From positions 266,983,574 to 267,047,573 of the forward strand of contig NC_081407.1 in NCBI RefSeq assembly GCF_030272615.1: 64,000 nucleotides of DNA. The letters are read 5' to 3'. The position numbers were made by a program, and so were the translations under genes. Of this stretch, positions 20,726 through 32,202 are shown piece after piece. This stretch comes from Cryptomeria japonica. Its lineage: Eukaryota; Streptophyta; Pinopsida; Cupressales; Cupressaceae. The notes below the pieces were generated by a model that did not search any database, was not told where the DNA came from, and was given only the letters and a program-made list of their open reading frames with translations. Each line of letters opens with the position of its first letter. The first letter of the stretch is position 1.

Positions 20726-20883
20726 ACTACTAATCGTGTTAGTCAATGGATGTAACTAAAAAGTTATTATGAAGAAGCAATTTAGTAACTAGTTAGAGAA
20801 ATAAATAAGGAGATCGTTGATATAAGACAGCGATAAATATAGTATTAATAATTAAGATATCTCCTGCTTCTATAACATCAACA
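20726..20883 (-). repeat. Element B 3' LTR, second segment
   Basis: Continues the LTR broken at 15566: ACTACTAATCGTG through ATAACATCAACA, matching 27098-27269 of the other LTR except for a short deletion near 20856. Confidence 0.93.
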
Positions 20884-20892
20884 CTCCCTCTT
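20884..20892 (-). other. Polypurine tract of element B
   Basis: On the minus strand AAGAGGGAG directly precedes the 3' LTR, the same tract as in element A. Confidence 0.85.
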
Positions 20893-21240
20893 AGCTAGGG
20901 TCCACATCATGGAGTCTCTCAACAGGACACTCACAAATTCACAATGGCTACACCCATTTGTGGAAGAAAGTTCATTACAAAGTCTCTCAATGTGATTTCG
21001 TCATGGAGTCACTCAACATGACGTCCACCATGGATACTCCCATGTGTGAAAAGAATATGTGCACAAGTGCCCATCACGAAGTCACTCAATGTGATGTCAA
21101 TGGAGTCACTCAACATGACATCCACTATGGCTACTCCCACGAGTGAAAAAAACACAAGTATAAAAGATACATCACGGAGTCTCTCAATGTGATGTTGTCA
21201 TCGAGTCTCTCAACATGACATCCACCATGGCTACTCTCAG
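20893..21240 (-). promoter_or_regulatory. Element B 3' leader: array of stem-loops sharing an 11-nt loop
   Basis: Plus-strand coordinates: CGTCATG/CATGACG around GAGTCACTCAA (20999-21023); CATCACG/TGTGATG around AAGTCACTCAA (21072-21096); GATGTCA(A)TG/CATGACATC around GAGTCACTCAA (21093-21122); ACATCACG/TGTGATGT around GAGTCTCTCAA (21169-21195); GTCAT/ATGAC around GAGTCTCTCAA (about 21197-21219); ATTAC/GTGAT around the same loop (20974-20996). The loop consensus is GAGTC(A/T)CTCAA while the stems differ yet remain self-complementary. The same array recurs at about 22204-22460 in the duplicated copy. Confidence 0.85.
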
Positions 21241-23428
21241 AGGATGGAAAGTACCACATCTCCATCTCAGAGATGGACAAGCGCTTTCACCTCAAATTTC
21301 TCTGTCACAAAGAAAGATGCATTATAGCAAATTACAAAGATCATTGATGTTGAGACTCCCTCTCAACAAGGGCTTCATTCTCCACAACTCCAAGCTTGTC
21401 TTGAAAGTGCCCAAACTTCACTCTAGAGAGAGGCTTGGTGAGAATATCAGCCATCTATTAGTTAGTGCAAATATATCTCACCTGGATAGCTTTCCTCAAT
21501 ACCATATCTCTGATGTAATGGTATTTGATCTCAACATGTTTTGTTCAGTCATTGAACACTGGATTGACAGATAGCTTCACACACCTTTGATTGTCACAAT
21601 GAATAACAGTTGGCTCCAATGATTGTCCAAACAATCCTGCAAGGAGCTTTTGAAGCCACACTGCTTCTCGAGCTGCTACACATGCTCCAATATATTCTGC
21701 TCTCTGTTGTGCTTAGTGCCACTGAAGACTGCTTCTTGCTGCACCAAGAAATAATCGTAGATCCCAAGCTAAAGCAACATCCAGAGGTGCTTTTTTTGTC
21801 AGCTACACTCCCGACCCAATCAAAATCTTAGTAGCCTTGTATCTTTAGAACTATATTGGAAGAATATCTCAAACCATATCCAACTGTGCCATGCAAGTAT
21901 CTCAAGATATGCTTAGCCGCAACTAGATGAATTTGCCTTGGTTCACACATGAACTAACCGAGGGCACTCACTGCATACCAAATGTCTGGTCTAGTATTGA
22001 CTAGATACATCAACGATCCAATCAACTGCCTGTACATGGTGGGATCTACCAGATCTGAACTAGCCGCAAACTCACTCAATTTCTTCAAATTTGCTTCCAT
22101 CGGTGTAGACATAGATTTGCAATCCAACATCCCAAATCTCTTCAAGATATCTATGGTGTATTTTCCTTGACTTAGAATAATCTCATTAGGTCTTTGCCAA
22201 AACGTTCATTACAGAGTCTCTCAACGTGATATCGTCATGGAGTCACTCAACATGACATCCACCATGGATACTCCCATGTGTGAAAAGAATATGTGCACAA
22301 GTGCCCATCACGAAGTCACTCAACGTAATGTCAATGGAGTCACTCATCATGACATCCACTATGGCTACTACCATGAGTGAAAAAAACACAAGTATAAAGG
22401 ATACATCACGGAGTCTCGAGACATGATGTCATCGAGTCTCTCAACATGACATCCACCATGGCTACTCCTAGAGGATGGAAAGTACCACATCTTCGTCTCA
22501 GAGATGGACAAGGGCTTTCACCTCAAATTTCTCTGTCACAAAGAAAGATGCATTATAGTAAATTACAAAGATCACTGATGCTGAGACTCCCTCTCAACAA
22601 GGGCTTCATTCTCCACAACTCCAAGCTTGTCTCGAAAGTGCCCAAACTTCACTCTAAAGAGAGGCTTGGTGAGAATATCAGCCATCTGTTAGTTAGTGCA
22701 AATATATCTCAACTGAATAGCTTTCCTCAATACCATATCTTTGATGTAATGGTATTTGATCTCAACATGTTTTGTTATGTCATTGAACACTGGATTGACA
22801 GACAGCTTCACACAGCTTTGATTGTCACAATGAATAACAGTTGGCTCCAATGATTGTCCAAACAATCCTGCAAGAAGCTTTTGAAGCCACACTGCTTCTC
22901 GAGTTGCTGCACATGCTGCAATATATTCTGCCTCCGTTGTGATTAGTGCCACTGAAGACTGCTTCTTGCTGTACCAAGAAATCATCGCAGATCCCAAGCT
23001 AAAGCAACATCCAGAGGTACTTTTCCTATCAGCTACACTCCCGACCCAATCAAAATCTTAGTAGCCTTGTATCTTTAGATCTATATTGGAAGAATATCTC
23101 AAACCATATCCAACTGTGCCATGCATGTATCTCAAGATATGCTTAGCTGCAACTAGATGAATTTGCCTTGTTTCACACATGAACTAACTGAGGGCACTCA
23201 CTGCATACCAAATGTCTGGTCTAGTATTGACTAGATACATCAATGATCCAATCAACTGCTTGTACATGGTGGGATCTACCAAATCTGAACTAGCCGCAGA
23301 CTCACTCAATTTCTTCAAATTTGCTCCATCGGTGTAGACATAGATTTGCAATCCAACATCCCAAATCTCTTCAAGATATCTATGGTGTATTTTCCTTGAC
23401 TTAGAATAATCTCATTGGGTCTTTGCCA
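20970..23428 (-). repeat. Tandem duplication of 1.23 kb inside element B
   Basis: Copy 1 is 20970-22199 and copy 2 is 22204-23428, period 1,234 bp. Each runs from GTTCATTAC to CTTTGCCA and contains the 3' leader hairpins, the RNase H end and the end of the reverse transcriptase. Copies differ by scattered substitutions and small indels. The event duplicated the 3' end of the element without the LTR. Confidence 0.93.
21400..22199 (-). pseudogene. Duplicated RT end and RNase H remnant (element B copy 1)
   Basis: A minus-strand frame at 21954-22145 gives RQLIGSLMYLVNTRPDIWY, the end of the copia reverse transcriptase. Downstream, RNase H is readable only in fragments, as several stops intervene. 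It duplicates the segment at 22690-23428. Confidence 0.85.
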
Positions 23429-26400
23429 CACTTCTAGTCCTAGAAAATAGTGCATAAGACCTAAATCCTTCATCTCAAACTCAGAAGCTAACTCCTTGCA
23501 TTTGATAATGAGATGTTCTTCTCCAATAAGAAATAAGTCATCAACATAAAGAACTAATATTAAAGTCTCACCATTAATTACCTTGAAGTAGCGATTTGAA
23601 TCTACATCATTCTCGGAGAATCCCAAGCTCATCAAGTATCAATCAATCCTCTCATACCAAGCACGAGGTGCCTGTTTAAGGCCATACAATGCCTTCTTCA
23701 ATCTGCATACATGAGATTCCTTTCCATGAATCACAAACCCATCTGGTTGTTCAATGTACACTTCTTCAATCACACCATTAAGGAATATTGTCTTTACGTC
23801 CATTTGATGTAACTTCCATCCTTTAGCTGATGCAATAGCAATCCTCATAATCTATTCCCTCTTTCTGAGAGAATCCTCTAGCCACAAGTCTTGCTTTGTA
23901 CTTTTCAATGCTTCCATCAATTGCATGCTTGATTTGGTACAACATCCCAAACATCATTCTTGAGAATGGACTGATAGTCCTCTATCATAGCATCTTTCCA
24001 CACTTGCTCAGTTGAAGCTTCCTCAACACTGGAAGGTTTAGATTCAATGATGTGACTCATCAATGCTACATAGCCAAGAAACTTCTGTGGTCTCTTGCTT
24101 ACTTTGAATGTGCCTTTAGGGACTACATACTTCTCTACTTCTTGCATAGTTTGTCTAGCCCATAGAGATCTCTTTCGACTTATGACAATATCTCTTGGAG
24201 CATCAGTAGGTTCCAAAGGCTTAATTGGATCAATAACCTCTTCAAGTTCGGTAGACTCCCTCTGAATATCGAGAATATGATCAGCATCCATGTCCTGAGG
24301 AGTCTCCTGGTCTTCATTATCTATCTCCATGTGTGAAACTTTCGATCTTTCAAATGCAAACATCTTCTTCAAAATTGGCATCCCTGTTGATCTCTATTTG
24401 TTTCTATCCTGGAATGTAAATCTTGTAGGCTTTTGAAGATTCACTATAACCGACAAATATTCCTTTCTTACCAAATGGTTCTAACTTAGATCTCTTATAT
24501 GTAGGCACATGAATATAAACAGGACAACCAAAGATTCTCAAATGACTAACCCCAGGTTTCACACATGTCAATGCTTCTTCAGGAGTCATACTTTCCAATA
24601 TTCGATGAGGACTCTGATCCTGAACATACACTGTTGTTATGGATGCTTCTACCCAAAGAAAGGTTTGTAAGTCTTGATCATGGATCATAGCTTTGGCTGC
24701 CTCAACTATGGATCTATTCTTCTTTTCTGCAACTCTGTTTTGTTGGGGATTGTAAGGAACACAAAACTCTCTCTTAGTCCTTACCTCAACATAGAAATTA
24801 TGGAAGCTTCCAGAGGTGTATTCTCCTCCATTATCAGATCTTAGAACCTTGATCCTTTTCCCATACAAGTTTTCTACTTGAGCCTTAAATTCTTTGAATT
24901 TCTCAAGCACTTCTTCAGATTCATTAGACTTCAAAAAATAAATCCAAGTGTTTCTAGTGTAGTCATCAATGAAAGTTACATAATACCAAAAACCACTTAA
25001 GGATGCCACAAACATTGTACCACACAAAATCAAAATGAACAAGATCCAGAACACATTTTGATCTATGTTCACTACTATGAAAAGGACCCTTAGTACTCTT
25101 ACCCATTGCACATCCTCTACAAGTACCATCATGCTCCTGATTGGGTTTTGGAAGACTGGTAACCATCTTCTCCATGGATGGAAGAGCTCTGAAGTGAAGG
25201 TGAGCAAATCTCCTATGCCATAGCTCACTCGAACTAGTGGAATCATGCATCAATGCTTGAATTGGGCTAGCAGAAAGTCCATATAGACTCTCTTGGCAAA
25301 CACCAATCACCTTAGTTGTTTTAATGCTAGAGTTTTGTGGCCAAGCAAGAACTTTCCCTTTTGAGAATGCAACTTGATATCCTTTGTCCTCCAAAACTGA
25401 AGTTGATACAAGGTTCCTCTTGATACCTGGTACGAACAAGACATCACTCAAATGAAGAGGGATGTCGGAATCTAGATGTAGAGAGGTGGTTCCAGCACCT
25501 TTCACTGAATAGCATCATCTCTAATTATCACTTTCAAGTTGGTTCTCTTTCTACTAAGTCAGAGAGATGCTCTCGATACCCTATAATGTGACATGAAGCA
25601 CCACTATCAATCAACCAAGTGTTATTGTCGGTTGGGACATTGCTAGAGAGAGCTGAAATGAATAGAAATCCACTTGAGTTATCTCTTGATTCCTTCAGAG
25701 GAGAGAAATCATCCACATCCGTGGTAGAGACATGATGCTTTGGTCTAGTTGAACAATCTTTAGCATAGTGACCATACTTGTCACATCTGAAGCACTGAAT
25801 ATGGGAGAGATCCTTCTTCTTCTTTGATTCAGGAGCATCTGATTTCCTGTCTCTATTTCTCTTGAAATTTCATTTTCTCTCTTCTCTTCTTTTCCTCTTT
25901 GAAGTTTGAGTAGCAAGAGCATAATTGTCTTCATTGTGAGAGCCATGACCAATACCTCTTGCTGCCAACCTGGATTCTTCTTGAATGCAATCTGCTCTAA
26001 TGCAATCAAACTTTGGCAATTTAGATCTTCCACTAATACTTTGGCTCAAAGGCTCCCAAGATTGTGGAGGACCATTTAAAGCCAACATAACCAAGTCTTT
26101 GTTTTCAACTTCATCTCCTATGGCACTTAGCTGATCCTTCAACTCGGTGATCTTCATGAAGAAGGAGATGACAGATTCTCCTTTAGCCATTTTAATGTGA
26201 TGAAATTGTTGCCTCAATGCAAGAGCTCTGCTGGTGTTGTTTATCTCATACATGCCTTGTAGAGTCTCGAAAATGTCTTTGGCTGTCTTCAACTTGGATA
26301 TAATAGGTACAAGGTGATGAATTAATTAATATCTTGGCCTTCGTACCATTCTTCCTCCATTGTGTTTTCTCAGTCTCATCAAAAGGCTCGGGAACTTCTT

Positions 26401-26515
26401 TCTCCACGTATTCAAGAATATCATTTTCTTCTAATGCGATTAGGACTCTAAACTTCCAAGAGTTGAAGTTAGAGGCACCATCAAGTCTATCTTCAACCTT
26501 GAGTCCATTCACCAT
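22689..26515 (-). pseudogene. Element B gag-pol polyprotein, heavily broken
   Basis: Minus strand, gag from 26515 (MVNGLKVEDRLDGASNFNSW). The frame changes repeatedly. Domains in order: gag (26515-25870), with a deletion near 26300; zinc knuckle CFRCDKYGHYAKDC (about 25752-25795); protease WLIDSGASCH (25640); GAG-pre-integrase LWHRRFAHLHFRAL; integrase with CRGCAMGK, FIDDYTRNTWIYF, LRSDNGGE and NPQQNRVAEKKN (25246-24404); reverse transcriptase with FLNGVIEEVYIEQP, LYGLKQAPRAW and LYVDDLFLIG (23848-23315); RNase H with TTEAEYIAA (22997-22689). Many frameshifts and stops make it non-functional. It belongs to the same broad copia type as element A by primer site and polypurine tract. Confidence 0.92.
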
Positions 26516-26605
26516 TTTCGAGACTTGAATAGACTCCCTTAGATGAGAAGAGTAGATGAATTCTCTGTTGTTTAAACAAATCTGATCACGATCTTGGTTA
26601 AACCT

Positions 26606-26617
26606 CCTCTAATACAA
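26606..26617 (-). other. Degenerate primer-binding site of element B
   Basis: On the minus strand the 5' LTR is followed by TTGTATTAGAGG, matching TGGTATCAGAGC at nine of twelve positions. This fits an eroded tRNA-iMet site. Confidence 0.75.
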
Positions 26618-27269
26618 TGTCAAGTTTTGGATCAGAGATTTAAAACAAAACAAAAAAATTCAGAAGTATGAGAATTATATCTCTGATATAATTCAATTGA
26701 TATAGAGAATTTGCTCAATATAGAGTGAAGGCTCCTCGCGATTTTTATAACTGACAATGTGCAGTAGATATCTGTTATGCTGGGGATATTGATTTGACTG
26801 AAGACCTCGACACTTCCTTCTAGTCGCTGGCTTTCTTCAATGAATTCGCACTGAGTATTGTGGTTTGCAGGTTGAATGGTTTCTACAGCAAATATATTAT
26901 CTACAATTCACACAAAGGATATCGTTTACTGGTTTCCACATATAATCACAGCATACATTCCATTGATCATCCCCTTAATGCTCACGATCGAGGGAACTAA
27001 ACACCCGATCAAGGAGAATGAAGTGACATGACTTTGCATCGGGACATGACCAATCCAAGGGGTGCGTTAATCCAACAGCCCCGAAAAGATAATTACTACT
27101 AATCACGTTAGTCAATGGATGTAACTAAAGAGTTATTATGAAGAAGAAATTTAGTAACTAGTTAGAGAAATAAATAAGGAGATCGCTGATATAGACAGCG
27201 ATAAATATAGTATTAATAGTTAAGATAGCAGACAGGATAAAGATATCTCCTGCTGCTATAACATCAACA
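26618..27269 (-). repeat. Element B 5' LTR
   Basis: 652 bp, uninterrupted, TGTTGATG...CTTGACA on the minus strand. It serves as the empty-site reference for the insertion of element C. Confidence 0.95.
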
Positions 27270-27274
27270 CAACT
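27270..27274. repeat. Target-site duplication CAACT, right copy (element B)
   Basis: Identical to 15070-15074. Confidence 0.95.
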
Positions 27275-27420
27275 CGAGGGTGAAGGGGGAGTGGCGGGGG
27301 AAGAGAGTGCGCCAAAAGGTCTTAGGGGAGCGGAAGAGGGAGGTCCAAAGGGCAATTCTACGCTGGGAGATGAAGAGGTGTTTCTTGCGGCAGAGGTGGC
27401 AGTAGGAAGTTTTATTTAGT
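27275..27420 (-). pseudogene. LINE remnant (5' piece)
   Basis: The minus strand encodes KTFWRTLFPRHSPFTLEL, which continues in frame across the B target site into 15069 (DQNLLVSHTSMLYDIPN). The text fits the region upstream of a LINE reverse transcriptase. Homology fades at about 27420, so this LINE copy is 5'-truncated. Confidence 0.85.
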
Positions 27421-28204
27421 AACAGTTATGCCCATAAATCATAAATAATGACAACAATGCTTATTGTTATCAAAGGCCGCATCAATCACTAATCACAATA
27501 ACAACAATCATGTTCCCTGTTCACAAAGTATTTGAACCTGATTATACTAAGCATCTTCTCAATAACTCATTTTTTAAATATCAACAACAATAATTGTTGT
27601 TGTCTCTTGGCAACAGACCTAACTGCCATTGAATAACAACAGCTGAAAATCTTAGCAGCTACTTACACTATTCAAGGTGTAGAATCCCTGCATACAAGTT
27701 TTTGAGAAGATCAATTAAAAAATTGCAGGTTAATGTCTGAGGCTTATCTAGAAAAATAACATTATCGCGATAATACCAACAATATACTGCTGATAATATT
27801 GTGATATATTGATGAAAATCTCGCCTACTTTCAGGAAAATGTTGGGAAACCTACTGAGAAAAGATATATCAGGATATATTGGTTATTTTAAAGATATATG
27901 TGATATTTTGATTTATCAGTTGAGATTTAGCATTGAATCTTTAACAATTGATTATAACTATTAGTAGTGTATTAGTAGTGTTTTGGTTAATTTTGTTTAT
28001 TTTATTAATGAGAGTTAATGTTGCATTTTTCTTACAGTTTTTTTATTATTTTGTATGGCCATGCCCAAGCATTACCAAACCTGGGCCCAAAAAATTGGTG
28101 AAGTCCTGAACCAAATCCCAAACCAGCAACTTAGAATTTTATATGTTGCATTATTTAGAGCCTCACTCGAAAAAAAATTCGAATATTAAACTTCCACAAA
28201 TATT
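27421..28204. other. Unassigned AT-rich sequence
   Basis: No transposon end or exon recognised. A splice-acceptor-like CTTGTATGCAG lies on the minus strand near 27690, but what follows is not a convincing exon. It may be the 3' flank of the host gene at 28205-29115. Confidence 0.45.
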
Positions 28205-28282
28205 TCATCCTCCCAAGCCTTCCAAACTTTTAAACCTGGTAATTAAATGTGTTGCCAAGGCAGACATGTTGATCATACCTGC
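28205..28282 (-). CDS. Putative host gene, terminal exon
   Basis: Minus strand, 25 codons plus TGA. The acceptor CCTTTCCTATCACAG has a clear pyrimidine tract. The exon opens in phase 0, matching the phase of the donor at 28629, and reads AGMINMSALATHLITRFKSL before the stop. A longer open frame extends into the intron (to 28480) but its start is not supported. The protein family was not recognised. Confidence 0.55.
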   Translation of the reverse strand, partial: AGMINMSALATHLITRFKSLEGLGG

Positions 28283-28628
28283 CTGTGATAGGAAAGGAAG
28301 TTTATATGAATAATGCATAGCCAATGAAAAATCTGAGATAATCATATTGTTCTTTAATGAAATAAAAGAGCTGCATGGCAAGCAACCTTTTTTATATTTT
28401 GAGTACATTGTGATTCCATGCTCAAACAGTATCATGTTTATAGGGTGCCCATGCAAGAGCATTGCTTGGCATGGACCCAAAGGTCACTACAAGGATTATG
28501 CAAAGGCAAACACGACATTGAATTTGATCACATAGAAAATCATGATTAGATATGAAGCAATCGACTTGGTATATTCAACTTTAACTTCCACCCCAGAAGA
28601 AAGCAAACTTTCAATAAAGTTCAAATAC

Positions 28629-28801
28629 CTTCATTTCCTTTAACGTTGAAAGATAGCTAGCAGTATAGCTTGCAATTCCCTCCTCAACATCTTTGTAAGT
28701 GACTGCTACATAACTTTCCTGGTTTATGCAATTCTTTAAATGATTCGGTCCAACCATGAGCAAGTCAGCTTCTGAGATCAAATTCCACGAACTGGACTCA
28801 T
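28629..28801 (-). CDS. Putative host gene, internal exon (57 codons)
   Basis: Minus strand, between an acceptor ending ATAGCAG and the donor ATGAAG|GTATTT. With one base carried over from the exon at 29016-29115 it reads DESSSWNLISEADLLMVGPN, then ESYVAVTYKDVEEGIASYTA and ends TLKEMK. Composition is that of a soluble, mixed-charge helical protein, unlike the retroelement frames around it. No stop occurs and the phases fit on both sides. The acceptor has a weak pyrimidine tract. The product is unknown. Confidence 0.6.
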
Positions 28802-29015
28802 CTGCTATGTCATCATTAAGACATTACAACCTGTTTGAACTAGAAATCGGTGGATAGAGAAAACCACCTGAGCTCAATAGCATGCAAGCTAAAAGTTCTA
28901 CCATAACATTTGTCTTACACATGCTGATTGTTCATAGCCAGATGTTTATCCTTGAACTACTTAGGCAAAACTATTCAAGCATATGAACATAACATAATTG
29001 CAATTTGAATCATAC

Positions 29016-29115
29016 CTACTTGTCTCTTGGGAAACTCTTCTGAGTTGGAAGGGGAAATACTCAGCTTGTGTAGAAAGGTTGGAGACTTTAGCATGCCATT
29101 CAGAAGATCACAGAC
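29016..29115 (-). CDS. Putative host gene, internal exon (33 codons plus one base)
   Basis: Minus strand, acceptor GGGTTTTTACAG and donor AAGTAG|GTATGA, both good plant splice sites. It reads VCDLLNGMLKSPTFLHKLSI and on to PKRQV, leaving one base that completes a Asp codon with the next exon. The 5' neighbour exon was not found nearby; 61091-61210 on the same strand ends in the right phase. Confidence 0.6.
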
Positions 29116-29250
29116 CTGTAAAAACCCACAAATAACTATACTTCACTATCTTGGCAGCACATGTCAACAACAAGATACATACTGCTGCAAATAAATAAAA
29201 CTCACAAACATGTGGCTTCTTTGTAAAAATCAGTTAGACAAACATATCAA

Positions 29251-30020
29251 TGTCGATTTTGTAACTAGGTCAGAAAACTAAATAGGATTCGGATTGCCTT
29301 AAAGGCATCATCCAAATCCTTCTAGGGCTGGGCCCTATCTCTATGTGCATAGGGCTGGCCCCTTTATATCCTACACGCCAACATAAAAGAAACTCATGCT
29401 TCCATTATAGGGCCGAGCCTATATTGAAATGTACGAAGTTAAGCCTACAATCCAAACGTGTGGAACATCCACATCATTGTTATTTGCAAAATGGTTTTAG
29501 TGCCCAAGGTTAAATGGGCCGACTTAGAGATAAGTAGAAAGATGAACCTCATATATATTCCAGCCACTTGCAAGGTTTAAAGACACATTCACATTTCATG
29601 CGGATTTGAGAGGTGCGAAATATCTCTGCTCCTTATAGTGCGAATTCTTCCTCCATAGGTCAGCAAGGAAGGTGCTGCGAAACACTTCTGTTGATGATGC
29701 GAAATACTACAGTCTGCTGCAAAGAATAGCGAACAAGCTGAAGCCCTTGAATCACACACAAATCGGCGGTTAAGAGATAGGTTTGGTTTCAGCTGATAAT
29801 TGTGCCCTAGCTGGGTTGTTATTGTACTTACAATTCAATATATCATAATCAGATCTGAGGATCTGTTGTTGCTGGGTTTTTCCTCCTAGAGAGAAGTTTT
29901 CCCAGGGTACTTGTGTCTTTGTGTTCATTTTGCTTATCTCTATTTATCAGCAAACAATCTAATTAGGAGCTAACTCTGATTTCTGGGTTCTTATATTAAT
30001 CTGAAAGGCTAATTTCAACA
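29251..30020 (-). repeat. Solo LTR, Ty1/copia-like, with perfect target duplication
   Basis: Segment TGTCGATTTTG...TTTCAACA, 770 bp, flanked on both sides by ATCAA (29246-29250 and 30021-30025). The interior has copia-LTR-like text such as GGGTTTTTCCTCC and TTTTCCCAGGGTAC near 29880-29915 and a TATATAT near 29551 in plus orientation. No internal region is present, so it arose by recombination between the two LTRs. The strand is uncertain; the text suggests the plus orientation. Confidence 0.85.
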
Positions 30021-30025
30021 ATCAA

Positions 30026-32199
30026 TGTTGGCAATGTGCACACAAGAAAGCCTATTAACAAGTTTGTCAGTACAATTATGTATTTTAAAGCATGTATTCA
30101 ATTTCCACTATTACATAACAAAATAACAACATGATAATACACTGCGACTGTTCACATTAATGGAAATTGCCACAATGGGAAAAAATATAAAGAAACAGCC
30201 TTCCTTGAGGCCAAAACTAGTTCAACCATGGTGGAAAATGGTCATGACATAGAATTTAGTCTCTTTCAAGATTATCTAATTTGCCTCTCACCAATACTGC
30301 ATAAAACTCTCCAAAATCATCTTATTTCCCACTCACCAAGACCACACAGTGCTCCTCAAGAGTATCCTTTTTCGATGAGCAACAATTTCAACATATTGAT
30401 ATTACTGAAATAGTAGAAGAATGTCAATGGTTAAAAGCAGTTCTTTATACAGTGTAAACCATAGTAGCCATTGATGCAACTCAGACTCCCATGGAAAAAC
30501 ATGATTTAAATAATAATAATATTTCTAAAACAAGACATTTTCAAAAACTTCAGATATAAGCTTGAAGAATAGAGATGCCAAATTGTTTATAGACCTACAG
30601 AAAATCTACTGAACCAATTTAAAAGAGTACTTTGGCCTCTATATGCCAATGGCAGACACAAAAGCCTAAAGAAAAATCTATTAAGATATAAAGTACTCAA
30701 TTAATGCTTAACTCTCACTTCTGCTGGGTGAACTACGGAAGGGTTGAGAGCTCTTGACACAATTTTGGGAGTAGTTCTTTGCAAATATGCAACTTGGAAA
30801 AGCAGAAAACTGGTTTTCTGTGGTGGAATCAGAGTTGGAACTAGAGATATGAACTGCAGGCACAGAGGATTTTTTCACAAATGACATTGCTGGTGTCTGG
30901 AGTGCGCCCTATCCTGAGGAGGTTAACACTGATAAGATGTAGGAGTGTTTCAAGATCTGTCATGTCTGCCATTGTTTCTATCTGAGGATATATGCCATGT
31001 CTATATTTGAATTATGCTACAACTCCATAGCTTTACACTAGATAATTATTGCTACATCACGCATGTTAAAGTGGCAATCAGATGCGCCTAGATGATAAGG
31101 AAACATTGCTGTCAAAAGATTGTGGAGAAAATTGGCATGTCAATGAATAATAGATACCCTTGGCACAGATACAGTATTAAGGAATTACAGAACAAGGGCT
31201 CCATTGAGGTAGCATATTGAAAAAGAAAAGCCCTAGATACAGGACTTTAGGTTGGTGAGACTTTGAAAGAGATTCCAGGTCTGTTGGTGATGAAGTGAAC
31301 AGCATGTGTCAGTGCTCTTGCCATCCTCCATTAGGGATATCAGGTCAAATACATATTGCCATATGAACTTGATTAATAAGACAGTTTTTGACACTCATTA
31401 GGGCAATCTTGCCTGCCAGCCTCACATTAATTATTAGTTAGTTACCTTGAAACATCTAAGAACAACCATCATCAAATCAAAATTTCTAACAGACAGAAAA
31501 CCTTAAGGCTTCAAATCATTTCCATTTCAGCTGAAATGTTGACTGACGTGAAGATTTGTGATGATTTGACCCAAAATATGTATCTCATGATCGATTCAAA
31601 GCTCAAAACTACCAGAAGCTTGAACTTTGAGTATTTAATAAACAATTCTTTACACACTTCCAAATCAAATCCTAATTTTTTTAGCCCATCAGTTGGCTTG
31701 CCTTAGTACATGAGGAATTTTAGGATACATGATAAGTGTTTATATTTCATGGGTGTTGCAATCAGTGAGATCCTTTAGTGAAGTAATTAATAGTGATTTC
31801 AGAATCTCTTTCCATGAGGATATAAACCACATCATGTGCAACCACTAGCCAAAGCCCATGTATGTGAGCACAATGCTCTTGTCAAATTTTTAAATTGAAC
31901 ACTCAAGCTGGAAGAAATCCAAAGTATGATCTTCAAAATGGTTATGCGCAATACCACCTATTGCTGTCTTCATAGGATTCAAAATGATTGAGCTATTAAA
32001 CATTAGGTTTATAGTTGGCAAATTTAGATGTCTACCAAGTACTGCATGGCTTAACATTCTAAATAAGAAAGTTATAGCGAACTGGCATTCCTTTGGTTGA
32101 AGAAAGGTTTTTCTGCCAAGTTAAAAAGTAAAAGAGTCCACATACAAAGTTCCAGAATAAACCTTCATAAGCATCCTGATAGAGCCTTGCTGCCAATCG
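30026..32199. other. Unassigned sequence, possibly intronic
   Basis: No transposon protein, LTR end or strong exon seen. A minus-strand open frame of 59 codons (30708-30887, MSFVKKSSVPAVHISSSNSD...) is serine-rich with plausible codon use, but no neighbouring exon could be joined to it. If the host exons at 29 and 61 kb are one gene, this stretch is intron. Confidence 0.4.
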
Positions 32200-32202
32200 G
32201 AC

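Larger units (their letters stand above)
15075..27269 (-). mobile_element. Element B: Ty1/copia retrotransposon, minus strand, carrying element C
   Basis: LTRs run TGTTGATG...CTTGACA in minus orientation. The right copy (5' LTR) is 26618-27269. The left copy (3' LTR) is 15075-20883, interrupted by element C. Without C the element is about 7 kb. A perfect target duplication CAACT flanks it. The gag-pol is heavily broken. A 1.23 kb tandem duplication covers the end of pol and the 3' leader. The LTRs look about 93-94 percent identical by eye, so B is older than A and much older than C. Confidence 0.95.

Noticed and set aside
30708-30887. Terminal exon of the host gene (59-codon serine-rich frame)
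   Set aside because: Its stop would come before the exons at 29 kb, and no joining splice sites were found.
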